From the NCBI GenBank assembly GCA_003415625.1, contig PYIU01000003.1, forward strand, positions 4,464,001 through 4,528,000: a stretch of DNA of 64,000 nt, written 5' to 3'. Shown here one piece after another: positions 1 through 11,935 of this stretch; position 1 is the first letter of the stretch; each line of letters opens with the position of its first letter. This stretch comes from Aquanectria penicillioides (lineage: Eukaryota > Ascomycota > Sordariomycetes > Hypocreales > Nectriaceae). Under the pieces are notes generated by a model that saw only the letters and a list, made by a program, of their open reading frames with translations, was not told the origin of the DNA and ran no database searches. The translations under genes and the position numbers were made by a program.

Positions 1-1086
1 ACCTACATACAAGGGTCAGCCGCGCCTGGGCCCTTTACGAAAATCAATCTCTTTGAGGTTGATTTAAAGACTGGAAAAAAGCTTTCAGACGAGCGCACCA
101 TTTGGGGAGGGACAGGCGGAATCTACCCAGAGGGTCCACACATTTACAAGAGGGATGGATGGTACTACGTAATGATTTCCGAGGGCGGTACCCACGAAGG
201 CCATATGATTACCATGGCTCGATCGCGAGATGTTTGGGGTCCGTATGTCCCTTGTCCCCAAAACCCAATCCTGACCGCCCGTGGAACCAACGAGTACATC
301 CAGTACACTGGCCATTGTGAAGCCTTTCAAGACGATTCTGGCCAGTGGTGGGGTGTTTGCCTCGGAGTACGCAAAGACGAAGCGGGGCGATTCATCATGG
401 GCCGGGAAACATTTCTTACTCGGGGATATTGGGATGGAGAATGGCTATCCTTCGACAGAGTGAGGTCCAACATTGATGGCTTCCCCCCAAATGGTCAGTC
501 TCCAGGTCTCTCAGCAGTCCCTGGCAAGGATTACCTCTACATCCGCGATGCCAAGCTTGGAAATTACGAGCTTGCAAGCGACTCTACGTTGGCTTTGACC
601 GCTTCGCCAGTTGATCTATCACATCCCGAATCATCACCGACATTCATTGGGAAAAGACAGCGGAAATTGTGTGGCAAGAGTTGTGTTTCTATTCATTCGG
701 TTACGGTCAATAAGGAGGTTGGACAGCTCAAATACGGCATCGCGTGCTACAAGGATGAACATCGCTATGTCAGAATCTTGTATGATGCGTCGAGTTCCAC
801 CATGGTATTCGAATTAGTCAACAACGCCAAGAAAATAGTGCAGACCGAGAGACGCAGCCTCGGAAACGTGCCTGATGGGCTACGCCTGTCTATGGAGTAC
901 ACTGAAAGCGAATATCGCCTACTTTACAAGACTGGGCCCGGTCCTGCTGAGGATTGGACTCAGCTCGCAGCGGTAGATACTCTAAGCTTGACAGGTCCAG
1001 ATTTCGTGGGACCAGTGATTGGAATTTTTGCAGTAACTGATTTGGGTGAACCAAAGGTAGAATTCAAAGACTTTTATGTCGATTAG
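1..1086 (+). CDS. Glycoside hydrolase family 43 enzyme (beta-xylosidase/arabinofuranosidase type), 5' truncated
   Basis: The reading frame is open from base 1 to the TAG at 1084-1086, so the N-terminus lies outside the window. Near the start is the GH43 signature YPEGPHIYK; its Glu (codon 130-132) matches the family's catalytic acid. It is followed by a GH43-like EGGT...GH stretch and a GHCEAFQ...WWGVCLGVR stretch, which in the family forms part of the five-bladed propeller substrate pocket. The last roughly 170 residues look like the beta-sandwich domain found at the C-terminus of GH43 beta-xylosidases (SVTVNKEVGQLKYGIACY...). No signal peptide can be judged because the start is missing. Such enzymes release xylose or arabinose from plant cell-wall oligosaccharides. 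A sugar transporter follows about 675 bp downstream on the same strand. Family assignment is firm; exact substrate is inference. Confidence 0.88.
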   Translation, partial: TYIQGSAAPGPFTKINLFEVDLKTGKKLSDERTIWGGTGGIYPEGPHIYKRDGWYYVMISEGGTHEGHMITMARSRDVWGPYVPCPQNPILTARGTNEYIQYTGHCEAFQDDSGQWWGVCLGVRKDEAGRFIMGRETFLTRGYWDGEWLSFDRVRSNIDGFPPNGQSPGLSAVPGKDYLYIRDAKLGNYELASDSTLALTASPVDLSHPESSPTFIGKRQRKLCGKSCVSIHSVTVNKEVGQLKYGIACYKDEHRYVRILYDASSSTMVFELVNNAKKIVQTERRSLGNVPDGLRLSMEYTESEYRLLYKTGPGPAEDWTQLAAVDTLSLTGPDFVGPVIGIFAVTDLGEPKVEFKDFYVD

Positions 1087-1761
1087 ATAGTTGGCGCGAA
1101 CACACAATCATCATTGTTCTCTTTGAGTGAGTCTCGCCTCTAATTGAGCCACGACGAAGGTCTTTCTCGGCTTTCCATTCCTCTCATTTCAATCTAGATC
1201 TTCCAGACCCGCGATTCTCATCCGGTTGCTTGCAGGGGAGCCTGTCAACCCCTCCTTACAGTTCCTGCGGGGATGGGCCCTTGCTGCGTCCAACCTCAGT
1301 AGATCGTAACACCATCCACCTGATACTGAGTTTATCCGTAAGCTAGCGGCAATTGATGTGAACCGGTAAATTATAGCCCTTTGGGGTTATTTACGCATAA
1401 TTAGCCGAGAAATCGGTAGTTGGACAGCCCGTATCCTGGGTGTTGGTGGTCATGAGCCGGCTGTGATAAGGCCACCCCGTGGGGAAACTTGGTGGGGACA
1501 AATGAGAGCTGTGGAGAAGATAGCGACATCAAAGGATGAATTGAAGATGATCTTTGCCGACAAGTTGGGAATAGGCGCATCAAAGAGGGGTCAGTTGGGT
1601 CCAGCAATTGTCTCCATCACCAGATCTTGAATTACTGCATGGACATTATAAACGAGCGCATTTCTTGTCATCCTCTCAGCATATCAATTGGCTTCCATAC
1701 TCAATCTCAAGTACCTGTAATCGAGAACTACGTCACTCACGCAAATCAACGAATCTTCATC
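1087..1761. other. Intergenic region between GH43 gene and sugar transporter
   Basis: No coding frame is convincing here. It holds the 3' end of the GH43 gene and the promoter and leader of the downstream transporter. A TATAAA-like string at about 1647 lies 115 bp before the transporter ATG and could be leader rather than a true TATA box. The frame of the transporter extends upstream of its ATG, but no Met-initiated extension is needed. Confidence 0.6.
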
Positions 1762-3474
1762 ATGGGGTTCAGATTTCGGCCACCGACTCGGACACAGAGA
1801 ATCGTCCCAGTGAAGCCCCGCAAGGGTCACTTCTTCTTCGCTGGTCAAGAGTTCCAGCGAGTTCCGTGGTGGAAAAGAAGGAATATGCTTACTTTGTACA
1901 CATACATCATAGTTCTTATCCTGACCAACACGGCAAATGGGTTTGATGGTTCCATGATGAATGGTCTGCAAACTCTGTCTTACTGGCAAGAGTATTTCAA
2001 CCATCCAAGAGGCTCTATTCTGGGTCTTTTCAATGCTTCTATGAGCCTCGGGTCCCTTCTCGGGCTGTTTGTTGTTCCATATTTGATTGACAGATCCGGT
2101 CGAAAGATGGGCTTGGTCGCCGGTTGCATCCTAATGTTGCTTGCTGTTGGCCTTCAATCTGGCGCCCGGAACTTTGGCATGTTTGTCGCTGCTCGCCTGA
2201 TCCTTGGCCTCGGTGATTCAATCGTTCTTGGTTCTGCTCCACTACTCATTGCTGAGATTGCTCACCCTCAAGATCGAGCAGTCTTGGTCACGCTGAGCGG
2301 CGCCTCTTACCACTCGGGGGCATTCATCGCCAGCTGGGTCACATACGGCACTCTCAAAATCAAGGTGCGCATCTTTGTTCAATCCGTTTCATTGATTCCC
2401 ATACTAATAAAGACCAAAGAGCGACTGGTCTTGGCGACTACCAAGCTTGCTGCAAGCCATCTGTACCGTGATCATTCTGGGTGGAATTTACTGGATGCCT
2501 GAAAGCCCTCGTTGGCTCATTAACAAGGACAAGCATGAGAAAGCTTTGGAAATTCTCATTCACTACCACGCCGAAGGTGATGCGGATGACGAATTTGTTC
2601 AGCTCGAGTACACAGAAATCAAGGCCGCCATTGCGCTTGACAAGGAATCTGACCAGACAAAGTGGACCGACTTTCTCAAAACCAAGGGAAACCGTCGACG
2701 AATCGGTCTGATCACCGCCATTGGACTCTTCAGCCAATGGAGTGGAAACGGCTTGATCTCGTACTACTTAAAATACATCATGGATGGCGTTGGAATTACC
2801 AAGGCCGAGACCCAGCTGGGAATCAACGCAGGAATGAAGACGCAGGCCCTCTTGTTCAACTTTGGTTTCGCATTCTTCATCGATCGCCTTGGCAGACGAC
2901 CCATCTACCTTGTCTCAACCATAGGGACATGCGTTGTTTTCAACATCTGGACCATTGTCTCGGCGAGATACGATATTGCTCCTAACAAGAGCTTGGGATA
3001 CGCTTTTGTGTTTTTTACCTTTTTATACGGCGTATTCTATGATATCAAGTAAGTTGCCATCGATATGTCAATTATGAATGACGGTTCTTATTAACAATCT
3101 CCTCCAGGACGGGTCTCATGACAAATTACACCACCGAGATCTTGCCCTACGGTCTCAGAGCAAAGGGTTTCACCTGGCTGAATTTCTGTGTTACTGCAGC
3201 GCTCTTTTTCAATCAGTACATCAACGCCATCGCACTGGATGCGATCGGATGGAAGTACTACATTGCATACTGCGTTTTCCTTGGATTCGAGGTCTTCATC
3301 ATCTATTTCTTCGTGATTGAAACCCGTTACACCCCCATGGAAGAAATTGCGAAATACTTTGATGGTGATGATGCGGTGGACGTCGGTGAGGTTGCCGCGG
3401 CAGACATGAAGGAAAGGGGCATGGAGATGCCGGGTGAGAAGGTTAGCGGAGTGCATGTAGAGGTCTCTCGATGA
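1762..3474 (+). CDS. MFS sugar porter (hexose/lactose permease-like), three exons
   Basis: Model: exons 1762-2364, 2420-3048 and 3108-3474, giving 532 residues, the usual size of a 12-helix fungal sugar porter. Introns of 55 bp (GTGCGC...AAAG) and 59 bp (GTAAGT...CCAG) restore the family text across both joins (TLKIK/SDWSWRLP and YDIK/TGLMTNYT). Sugar-porter hallmarks are visible: DRSGRKMG after helix 2, PESPRWL after helix 6, DRLGRRP in the second half, a cytoplasmic PLLIAEIAHPQDRA loop, and FVIETRYTPMEEI at the C-terminus. The start at 1762 was chosen because it gives a normal-length charged N-tail (MGFRFRPPTRTQ). The protein should sit in the plasma membrane and take up sugars by proton symport. 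Its position just after a GH43 enzyme suggests uptake of released pentoses or disaccharides, which is inference. Confidence 0.9.
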
Positions 3475-4501
3475 TGGGATTGAGTAATCGTCTGGCGATG
3501 GAGTTTGAGCGGGAATTAGTAGGCCAATCGGTAGGTTGAGGGCAGCTTGCGGTGATAATTGATGAGTTCTGAAATCATTGCTGCACTAAAGACGATTGTG
3601 AATCCCACCAATTTGAAATGGAATGATACGACTACTCCAAGTATATGCCAAGGCCTACTACCCAACTTGTGCACGGATTCTGACTGATGACATGAAAAAT
3701 CGGCATCGCGCTGTCACAGGGCCAGACGGGTCGGGTAGCATTTTAATCCATATTTATCATAGATCGTTAGGTCTAAGATTATACTACAGACCAGATTACA
3801 GATTCACCACGGCAGTCATCCAGTAGCCCGAGCGGAGAATTAAAGGAGAACGAATGCTGCAGAAATGGTGACGGAGAATTTTTGTGCATGTTTCGTCATT
3901 GTCGGGTTGCATCTTAGGAACTAATTCCCACTTTTGGTAACTGGGATGAAGTGAGGTTGGGACTACTTCCCAATTAGGCAATACTTGCACTAATAAGCGT
4001 CATAAAAAGTCGATTTCCATAACAAGACATATATATTCCTACAGCGCAATCACCAAAGCCTATCAAAGTGTCTCAAAAAAAAAACACTCAAACCCAGTTC
4101 TTAAACCATGCTCTTCTAATTATGAATGAGGGATCTTTTGTTTGCATTTGTTTTCTATAAAGATACCCTCTTTACCCCTCGCGTTGATATCGTATATGAA
4201 TTTCCCCGATTTCCCGGTGAGCTTGGGCCGAGTCAAGCTCAGCCTATTTAAGCAAACCAACAACACTGGATTTGGGAATTTCTTGTGACTGTGGAGTCCA
4301 ACTGGGGTGTCGCCAATCCGTAATTCAAGCGAGGATAAGTGTCGGGAACTCGTTACTAATAGGAGGTCCCCTGGCATGATTTAGTCATTGGAACGTTCCC
4401 GGTCCTAGAGATCAGCCACTTTGTTCAATCCATACTTAAAGTATTCCAGTCCGTCTGGGAATGACAAAGAGCAGCCAATTTGATTTCAAAAATTCAACAG
4501 C
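3475..4501. other. Intergenic region between two MFS genes
   Basis: About 1 kb without a supportable gene. Short frames exist on both strands but none has recognisable composition or splice structure. It contains the 3' end of the sugar porter and the promoter of the next gene; an A-run occurs at about 4075-4085. Confidence 0.6.
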
Positions 4502-6030
4502 ATGGCTTCAATTACCATGACGTCAATCAAGGAGGGCCAGCCCATAACGCCTCCTGCCCCCCCATCCACAGAGGCATCGATAACCCGCTCAGGAAGCCAA
4601 GAACCTCCTGATGGAGCACAAGCATTTGCGAAGCCAGATGCCCGATCAGTCAAGGAAAAGTTGACAGCGGCCAACTGGGCACTTCTAGTGGCCGGGATGA
4701 ACGGTTAGTCATGCACCTCGACTCCAGCTCAATCTGTCTCGCTGACCCTTAATGTAACGATAGATGCTGCAACGGGGGCTTTGATTCCTTATATTCAGCC
4801 AGCCTACAATGTAGGACTTCTCTTCGTTGCAATTGTCTATCTTGTCAACTTCTGCGGTTGGCTGGTCGCGGCCTTCACCAACACCCACATCTCAGCCCGA
4901 TTGGGCATGGGTGGCACTCTGGTTGTTGGAGCTAGCTGTCAATTCATTGGATACGCTTTAATATTTTGGAGGCCTCCCTTCCCTCTCTTTGCTTGCTCTT
5001 TCTTCTTGACAGGTCTTGGAGTGGCCTACCAAGATGCCCAGGCCAATACCTTTGTCGCAGGCTTGGATAATGCCCACAGATGGTTGGGCATTTTACACGC
5101 TATCTACGGCGTGGGTGCTTTAGTGACCCCTCTTGCTGCGACTGTCATTGCAAACAACACCCCTTATTGGCATTATTTCTATCTCATTCTGTTGGGATGC
5201 AGCGTCATTGGCATCGCACTTTCATCCTTCTCCTTTCGCAAAGGACTCTTCAGGGCCCCGAACAATTCTGACACTAGTGCCAACAAGCAGCTCACACAGG
5301 CTCTATCGGAGAAATCTGTGTGGATATTGAGTTTCTTTTTTTTCCTTTATGTCGGTGCCGAAGTGACTGTAGGAGGTACGTTCCAGCTCTTCACCGGCAC
5401 GAAACTACCCATACAGAAACCGATCATATAGGTTCTTTTTTCTTCACTTTCGGTCTATGTTAGTACATACTGTTAATACAAATAGGTTGGGTCGTCGAAT
5501 TTCTCATTTCTGTGCGTAACGGCGAGCCAAGCAAGGTTGGATACGTTGCCTCCGGGTTTTGGGGCGGTCTGGCCCTTGGACGGGTCGCTCTGGCAGACAT
5601 CACGAACAAGCTTGGTGAACGGCGCATGGTGTTTATTTATATCACCATTGCGCTTGGTATGCAGTTGATATTTTGGTTCGTGCCAAATGTGATTGCAAAC
5701 GCGGTTGTCGTGAGCTTGCTCGGCTTTGTCATTGCTCCCTTCTTTCCAGCCGGCATCTCGATCCTGACAAAGCTCTTGCACAAGGATCTACACGTGGCTT
5801 CAATTGGTGATGCTAAACACCAAAATCGATATCGTAATAGAGGCTAATATGATCATACAGGATTGACTGCGACCATCGGCCAGGCTGGCTCAGCTGCCTT
5901 CCCGTTTCTGACTGGTGCTGTTGCATCGAGGGCAGGTGTCACAGTTCTGCAGCCCATCATGGTTGGACTACTGGGTGGGATGTTCATATTGTGGGCTTTG
6001 GTGCCACGGGTTAGGAAATTGAATGAATAA
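4502..6030 (+). CDS. MFS transporter, FHS / bypass-of-stop-codon-6-like group, four exons
   Basis: Model: exons 4502-4703, 4764-5375, 5486-5806 and 5861-6030 (434 residues), with introns of 60, 110 and 54 bp. All three joins fall after the first base of a codon and give smooth protein (GMN/DAATGALIPYIQ, VGG/WVVEFLI, ASIG/LTATIGQ). The protein has a hydrophilic N-tail of about 55 residues, then about 11-12 hydrophobic segments. The text GYVASGFWGGLALGRVAL followed by GERRMVF is like fungal MFS proteins often annotated as bypass of stop codon protein 6. It lacks the sugar-porter PESPRW and DRxGRR motifs, so it is not a duplicate of the neighbour. Substrate is unknown. MFS membership is secure; the subgroup name is from memory and less sure. 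Confidence 0.82.
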
Positions 6031-9000
6031 ATCTGGAACTAGAATTTTGAATGAGAGAGGTGGTTAGAAGGGTAGTCGTTGGAGCCGTTAGCTTACTCCT
6101 TGGGGAGTCAATTGATGATTTCTCGGCTCAATAATCATCAGATGAACAATGCACAAGTTGTTGCTGTGATCCTTGGAAATCGGATAATTTATCCAACCAC
6201 AAGTGAAATTTCATCCTTTTTTTTTGGGGTACCAGGCTCAGTCATGATCATCAGTGTTGAGATGGCTAGGGCAGGGTTGGGGATCTATCAGACGTGTACA
6301 CTCCAGGGTAAGTGAATTTCGAGGAAGCTCATGAGCAAGCCAACGAGTCTAGAGAGCATCAACACACGAAAATGAAATCAATCTAAATAGGAGAGAAGGT
6401 TGTGGAGAACTAGATCCTACATAATAAATTGGAAACGTCTATTTTCATAAATGGTACTGCAGATAAATGGTAATTCTCAAAACGACACCATACCAGCCTG
6501 CCCCAATCCATCAAATGCTAATGGGCGTGCTGTGGCAAAAATGACCTTGCTCCAATTCTTCATGTCAATGTTGTGCATTTTATCTGGGAAATTGCACTCT
6601 TGTTTCTGGTCGCAGGCGCAATGATGCCCAAAAAAAAAACAGCTTGGGTCTCGGCATCTTCCCCTTTTCTCACATATTTCTCGTCGAAGGATATGCCTCC
6701 TAACAAGCTTCTCTTCTTCAGGAAGGTATTGATGAAGATCTTCGCAATCACTATCGCATATCCCACGTAGGTTCAGCTAGTTGTAATACGATTGCTCTAG
6801 CACTTTGACCTTACGACCAAGACTTTCCCAAGCTGACAGAGGTGGCTGAGGCAGAGGCAAGTCCAAGCGATGGTTCGACGGATTGACGAAGATAGTATTC
6901 CGCCTCACAGTGCCGTAAACTGGAAGCAAACCAGTTGTTGAGGTCTTGCGAGAGAGATAGTATACTCGAGGTGATGGTGGTGCGCCCAAACGGCAGCCCA
7001 GAATACTCAGCCCCAGTGTTGAATAACTTGAGAAGAACGTAAATCTCTGACCTGATTCCTGTGCGAGACGCTTAGCGTCTCTCTCATCTTGGAGTAACGA
7101 ACAGACGCTGATATGATCTTCAGTGAGCGTTTCGCGGCTTTTCTGGGCCTCGTGTCATGTACGTGAGAAATCATGAGCTCGCCATGTCCCACTTACCTCA
7201 ACCTTCACCGTGTTTTTCTGGCTTTCATCACGCATGCCGCCTAACAAGGCGCTGAAGGCATTCAAAGGAGTGTTTGAATCCACGCTTCTCGTTAAAGTAT
7301 GTATGGTAGATGTTTTCACGCGAATGAAAAAAAAAAACGATGTTACTTGAAATTTACCATCAGTCAACATCCAGTGTTCCGTCACTTAAATAGTGGCAAC
7401 CGGACTGCCAAAGTTGAAAGGAGCCCAGCGACAAAACGTGACATTCAATAATTACACTTCTCAATAGACCATGTTTATTCATGTGTACAACAACCCCTAA
7501 TGCAAGTATGCGCTGCTGGCCCCAATTATGTTGATTGTAGGAGACTGTCAGTTCCCGTTCCGCCCATCCCAAGGTCGTTCTCTGAGACATCAATACGCAG
7601 CCACCGGTTGTTTTCCTATTATACTTGGACATCTATGTCTACCAGGCACCGAAGGCCAGCGGTGCGTTGCGTAGAGCTATTGAATCAGGGGATGCAAGCA
7701 ACCAAACTGGAGTTGCACAAAGGCTGCTAGCGGGCTGATCTCCCTGTGCGCAGACAAGAGTTGCATTAGTGGCAGCCACACGATCTTTTGTCACCCGCAA
7801 TGGAAGCACAAGGACCAACTCCATCTTGCATTGCACGTGACGGTTGGCGAGTTGGCAGTGGGCTGTCTGGTAATACGACCGAAAATACGTGGATGGAGTG
7901 GAAGTTTCATGTTGCACGGATGGATGGTCCAACTCAGTTAGGGCAACCATTATGACACTGTTACAGCCCCCGACTATAATTCGCTTCAACTTTGCTCCGT
8001 TTTACTCAACGGTTGATCTCAAGTGCAGGACCCGTTCGTGTCACCCCAAAAAATTTCGTATCGCAGTCTTCCAGGGTAGTATCCCTCCATCCCTCCCTCC
8101 TGGCCTAGAACCAATGACAGCCGTGATAATTGGCGCTGAAACCCGACATTGTCATGCGCGAAATGTTAGATTGATCGGCACTCGTTGGCCGATAACCTGG
8201 AACAGTGACAGCACAAGAGACTCTGTCATCCGTTGGACGAGAGGACGTGTCAGTTTATCGGGCAGTTCATGTCTCTCTTGGAGGTGTGGTAGACGCACAT
8301 GGGAGGACATGGCAAATCGAATGACGGTCGTTCGATGACATGAGAAGCGCTACATCCACGGTTACGGTTTCTTCGCAGAGGCGGCCATATCACCCTCGAC
8401 GCCCCAAGCAGACGTGATGGATGGTGGGAGCAGGCGGCCAACAAAGCAAGCGCGCTTCCGCACGACCCTGGTAGTCACAAAGCCTTGCGCATTATCACAC
8501 CGGAAGTTCGGATGAGTGACGGGAGGCAATTAAGCTCATGCCATTTTGGTGAGCCAGTCTCCCGATCGGACGGCGGCTGGACCCTCCGCAGCGAGGGACC
8601 AAGCAAGGGGGGACGATGATGGGACAGGCACGGATGGACAAGCTCAAGACATTCCGTCCCTTGGTCCAGTCAATGCAATCGCCTCCATCATCCCTCTTCA
8701 AGAGTTCGCGTGGCACGACCAAAGTTCAGGCGGGTTGCGACGTGTAGAGGGTGCTGGTGACCCCGCTAGCGCCGTCACAGTGCATCCGCCATGGGCTCTG
8801 TGGGCCCCCCTCCCATGGCCCGCCGTCGTCTCTGGGCTCTTGGAGGGGGGGCGACCCCACAGCACCCGCAAGGTGAGCTGCGGGACATGCGGTGCGGGAG
8901 GCTGGGGCCACGCTTAAGCCCTGCCGTTGGCTGGGAGCACATCTCTAAGCGCCCGTGAGGAGCCTGCCTAGACTACGGCCAGGGGCCCGCTCCTGTGCTC

Positions 9001-10140
9001 CCTGTGCTAGCGGAGTGCTAACGCAGTGCCAACGGGGTGCTGCGAGGCCCTGAGTGGCGGCCCGCCCTGCGTTCCAAATATACTTGGCCAGTCAAAAGCC
9101 GCGAAAGCCAATGCCCATGGCTCTAATAGGCGCCCACGGATATGCATCTCATGGATCTCATTCACCAGCCCAGTGGAAAGGCCATGATGGCGACCGACCA
9201 GCCCAAGACAATAGAACCACTTCCCCCCGATTGCTCTTCTGGGTCTGTTTTTTTTTCTTGAATTAATCTTCATCCGCAGCTCAACGCCTCATTCATCCTC
9301 CTCCTCACGCCTGCGACCATTGGATTTTTTTTTCTGCTTGCCTCTTCGGCTTGGCTGCAACCCCGCGAAACACCATCGCTGTCACCGCCGCCGCCCTCAC
9401 GATCGTCTCTCTCACACGCAGCGTCTCAGCCCGGCCGAGATCCGCCGTGCTCGCCTACCATCCTGACACGCGCAATCCGCCAGCCTTCAGCATCTGCTAC
9501 GTCTGATCGGCCATCTCCCACCCTCAAAGTCGCCGGCCTGTCCTCGCCCCGGCCCCGCTGAGAGCACATTGGGAGCCCGCACCACCTACAGCGCCTCCTG
9601 TCGCTACCATAACAAGTTTCATGCGACACCTCCCGGCCGAAGCCGAACCCACTACCAAAAGTTCGAGTGTCACTACGGCCGCATCTTGTTCCACTCGGAC
9701 TCGGTTGACATCACTGCTCGGGTTCATCATCAATAACAAATCTTCACCTCAACTCGACCCATCGCTTGGTTTATGAACCTGGCCCCGCCCCGCACATCCT
9801 GCTCGCCCCTCCGTCTGCTGCTCTTCCTCGTCACCGTTCCCGCGACGAGTCAGAAAAGTCTCTCCCTTGGTTGTCCGCCCGACCATTGCTTTCGCTTCAA
9901 GTTTCCTGCTGGCTCAGATCACTCTTTACTTTATTAATATTCTTACAACCATTATCATCCCCTGGAGCTTCGATCGGTCTCGCAGTTGCCAAAAGTTGAT
10001 GCATTGGGTTTAACGGGGGAAACGCCGAACCGATTCATTCGACCGCCGAGGCCACTTACATCCACGACCCTCGACCTCCTTCATCGCCGTCGCTGGCCGA
10101 CCCGATTTGAAGACTCAAATATCCGTCACAATCCGCAATC
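6031..10140. other. Long gene-poor region and noxA leader
   Basis: About 4.1 kb in which I can support no gene on either strand. Frames of up to about 150 codons exist (for example 7889-8338 +, 8546-8917 +) but they lack family features and overlap frames of similar length on the other strand. Composition changes along it: roughly 6030-7600 is A+T-richer, 8500-9060 is G+C-rich with four degenerate GTGCTAACG-like repeats at about 9002-9044, and 9270-10140 is pyrimidine-rich, as expected for a long promoter and 5' leader of noxA. No tRNA-like B-box was recognised. Confidence 0.6.
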
Positions 10141-11935
10141 ATGGGTGCACAAATGGGATACCTCGAACTGCTAAAAAAGCAGTTCACCCCTACGAAGCTG
10201 CTTTTCCACTTCCTCTTCTGGGCCTTTCACTGGGGCATCTTTGCCTACGGCTGGTAAGGGAAACCCGTTGAATTTCCCCAATTTAGACATTGCGCATCCC
10301 AACTGACACTCTAATATAGGTATAAGCAGTATGCCGACCAGCGGCTCGCAGGCCTCAATACCCTCAAGTTCTCCGTGTGGATTTCTCGAGGCGCTGGCCT
10401 CGTTCTCAGTGTTGACTGCATGCTGATCCTTCTCCCCGTCTGCCGAACTATCATGCGATGGATTCGTCCCAAGATCCGATTCTTGCCCCTCGATGAGAAC
10501 CTTTGGATGCACCGACAGCTCGCATACTCAATCCTCCTGTTTACCGCCCTGCACACTGGCGGTCACTACGTCAACTTTTACAATGTCGAACTCACTCAAA
10601 TTCGACCCGTTACCGCACTCCAGATCCACTACGCTCAGGCCGGCGGAGTTACTGGTCACATCATGCTTCTTTGCATGCTGTTGATGTACACCACCGCCCA
10701 TGCCCGCATTCGCCAGCAGTCTTTTGAGACGTTTTGGTACACTCACCATCTCTTCATTCCATTTTTCCTTGGCCTTTACACTCACACCGTCGGCTGCTTC
10801 GTCCGTGACACCGCCGAGGCCATCTCTCCTTTCGCTGGCGACCAGTACTGGGAGCACTGCATTGGTTACCTCGGATGGCGTTGGGAGCTGTGGACTGGTG
10901 CTTTCTACATGTTTGAGCGCCTCTACCGCGAGGTCAAGGCCCGCCGTGAGACCAAGATCACCCGTGTCGTGCGACACCCTTACGATGTGGTGGAGATCCA
11001 GTTCAACAAGCCCTCGTTCAAGTACAAGGCGGGCCAGTGGCTCTTCATTCAAGTGCCCTCCATCTCCAAGTACCAGTGGCACCCCTTTACCATTACTTCT
11101 TGCCCCTTTGACCCCTATGTCTCCGTTCACGTCCGCCAAGTTGGTGACTTTACCCGCGAGCTCGGTGACGCCCTTGGTGCCGGTGCTGCCCAGGCCAAGC
11201 TCTACGATGAGGTCGACCCCATGGGAATGTACGAAGTTGCCCTGCAAAACGGTGACGAGATGCCCGCTCTTCGCATCGACGGCCCCTATGGTGCTCCCGC
11301 TGAGGATGTTTTTGACAACGAAATTGCTGTCCTGATCGGTACCGGTATCGGTGTCACTCCCTGGGCATCCATCCTCAAGAACATCTGGCATCTGCGCAAC
11401 TCCCCCAACCCCCCACGACGACTACGCCGTGTCGAGTTCGTTTGGGTTTGCCGAGACACCGGCTCTTTCGAGTGGTTCCAGACCCTGCTTTCCTCTCTTG
11501 AAGAACAGTCCAACGAGGCCGCTCGCATTCCCGGCAGCTCCGGCGTCGAGTTCCTCAAGATCCACACCTACCTGACCCAGAAGCTTGACATGGACACCAC
11601 CCAGAATATCGTTCTCAACAGTGTCGGTGCAGCCCACGATCCCCTGACTGAGCTTCGATCCCAGACCAACTATGGTCGCCCTGACTTCCGACGCATGTTC
11701 ACCACTATGCGCGATGGCATCATGGACCGCACCTATCTCAACGGCCTCGAAAGTAGCATGCGAACCACTGTCGGTGTCTATTTCTGTGGTCCTTCAGGAG
11801 CAGGTTTGTCTTCCCCTCCCCTTGATTCATCCCTTACAGGCATGCTAACCTATCTCAGCTCGCGATATCAAAACTGCTTGCAAGGAAGCGACTATCAGGG
11901 ACGTCGAGTTCCGCTTCTGGAAGGAGCACTTCTAA
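10141..11935 (+). CDS. noxA: NADPH oxidase NoxA (Nox1), superoxide-generating
   Basis: Model: exons 10141-10253, 10320-11803 and 11859-11935, 557 residues, the usual NoxA length. Introns are 66 bp (GTAAGG...ATAG) and 55 bp (GTTTGT...TCAG). Six N-terminal membrane helices carry the haem-ligand region: ALHTGGHYVNF in helix 3 and THHLFIPFFLGLYTHTVGC in helix 5. Next come the FAD-binding HPFTITSCP, the NADPH-binding GTGIGVTP and CGPSGA, and the invariant Nox C-terminus FWKEHF. The enzyme moves electrons from NADPH across the membrane to oxygen. In filamentous ascomycetes NoxA, with NoxR and Rac, controls sexual development, hyphal fusion and infection structures. The second intron is open in the upstream frame, so its retention would give a different tail of about 80 residues ending at 12045 without the KEHF end. 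Confidence 0.97.

Noticed and set aside
8546..8917. G+C-rich frame of 123 codons as a gene
   Set aside because: Mirror frames of similar length exist on the other strand, with no splice sites, family text or sensible codon use.
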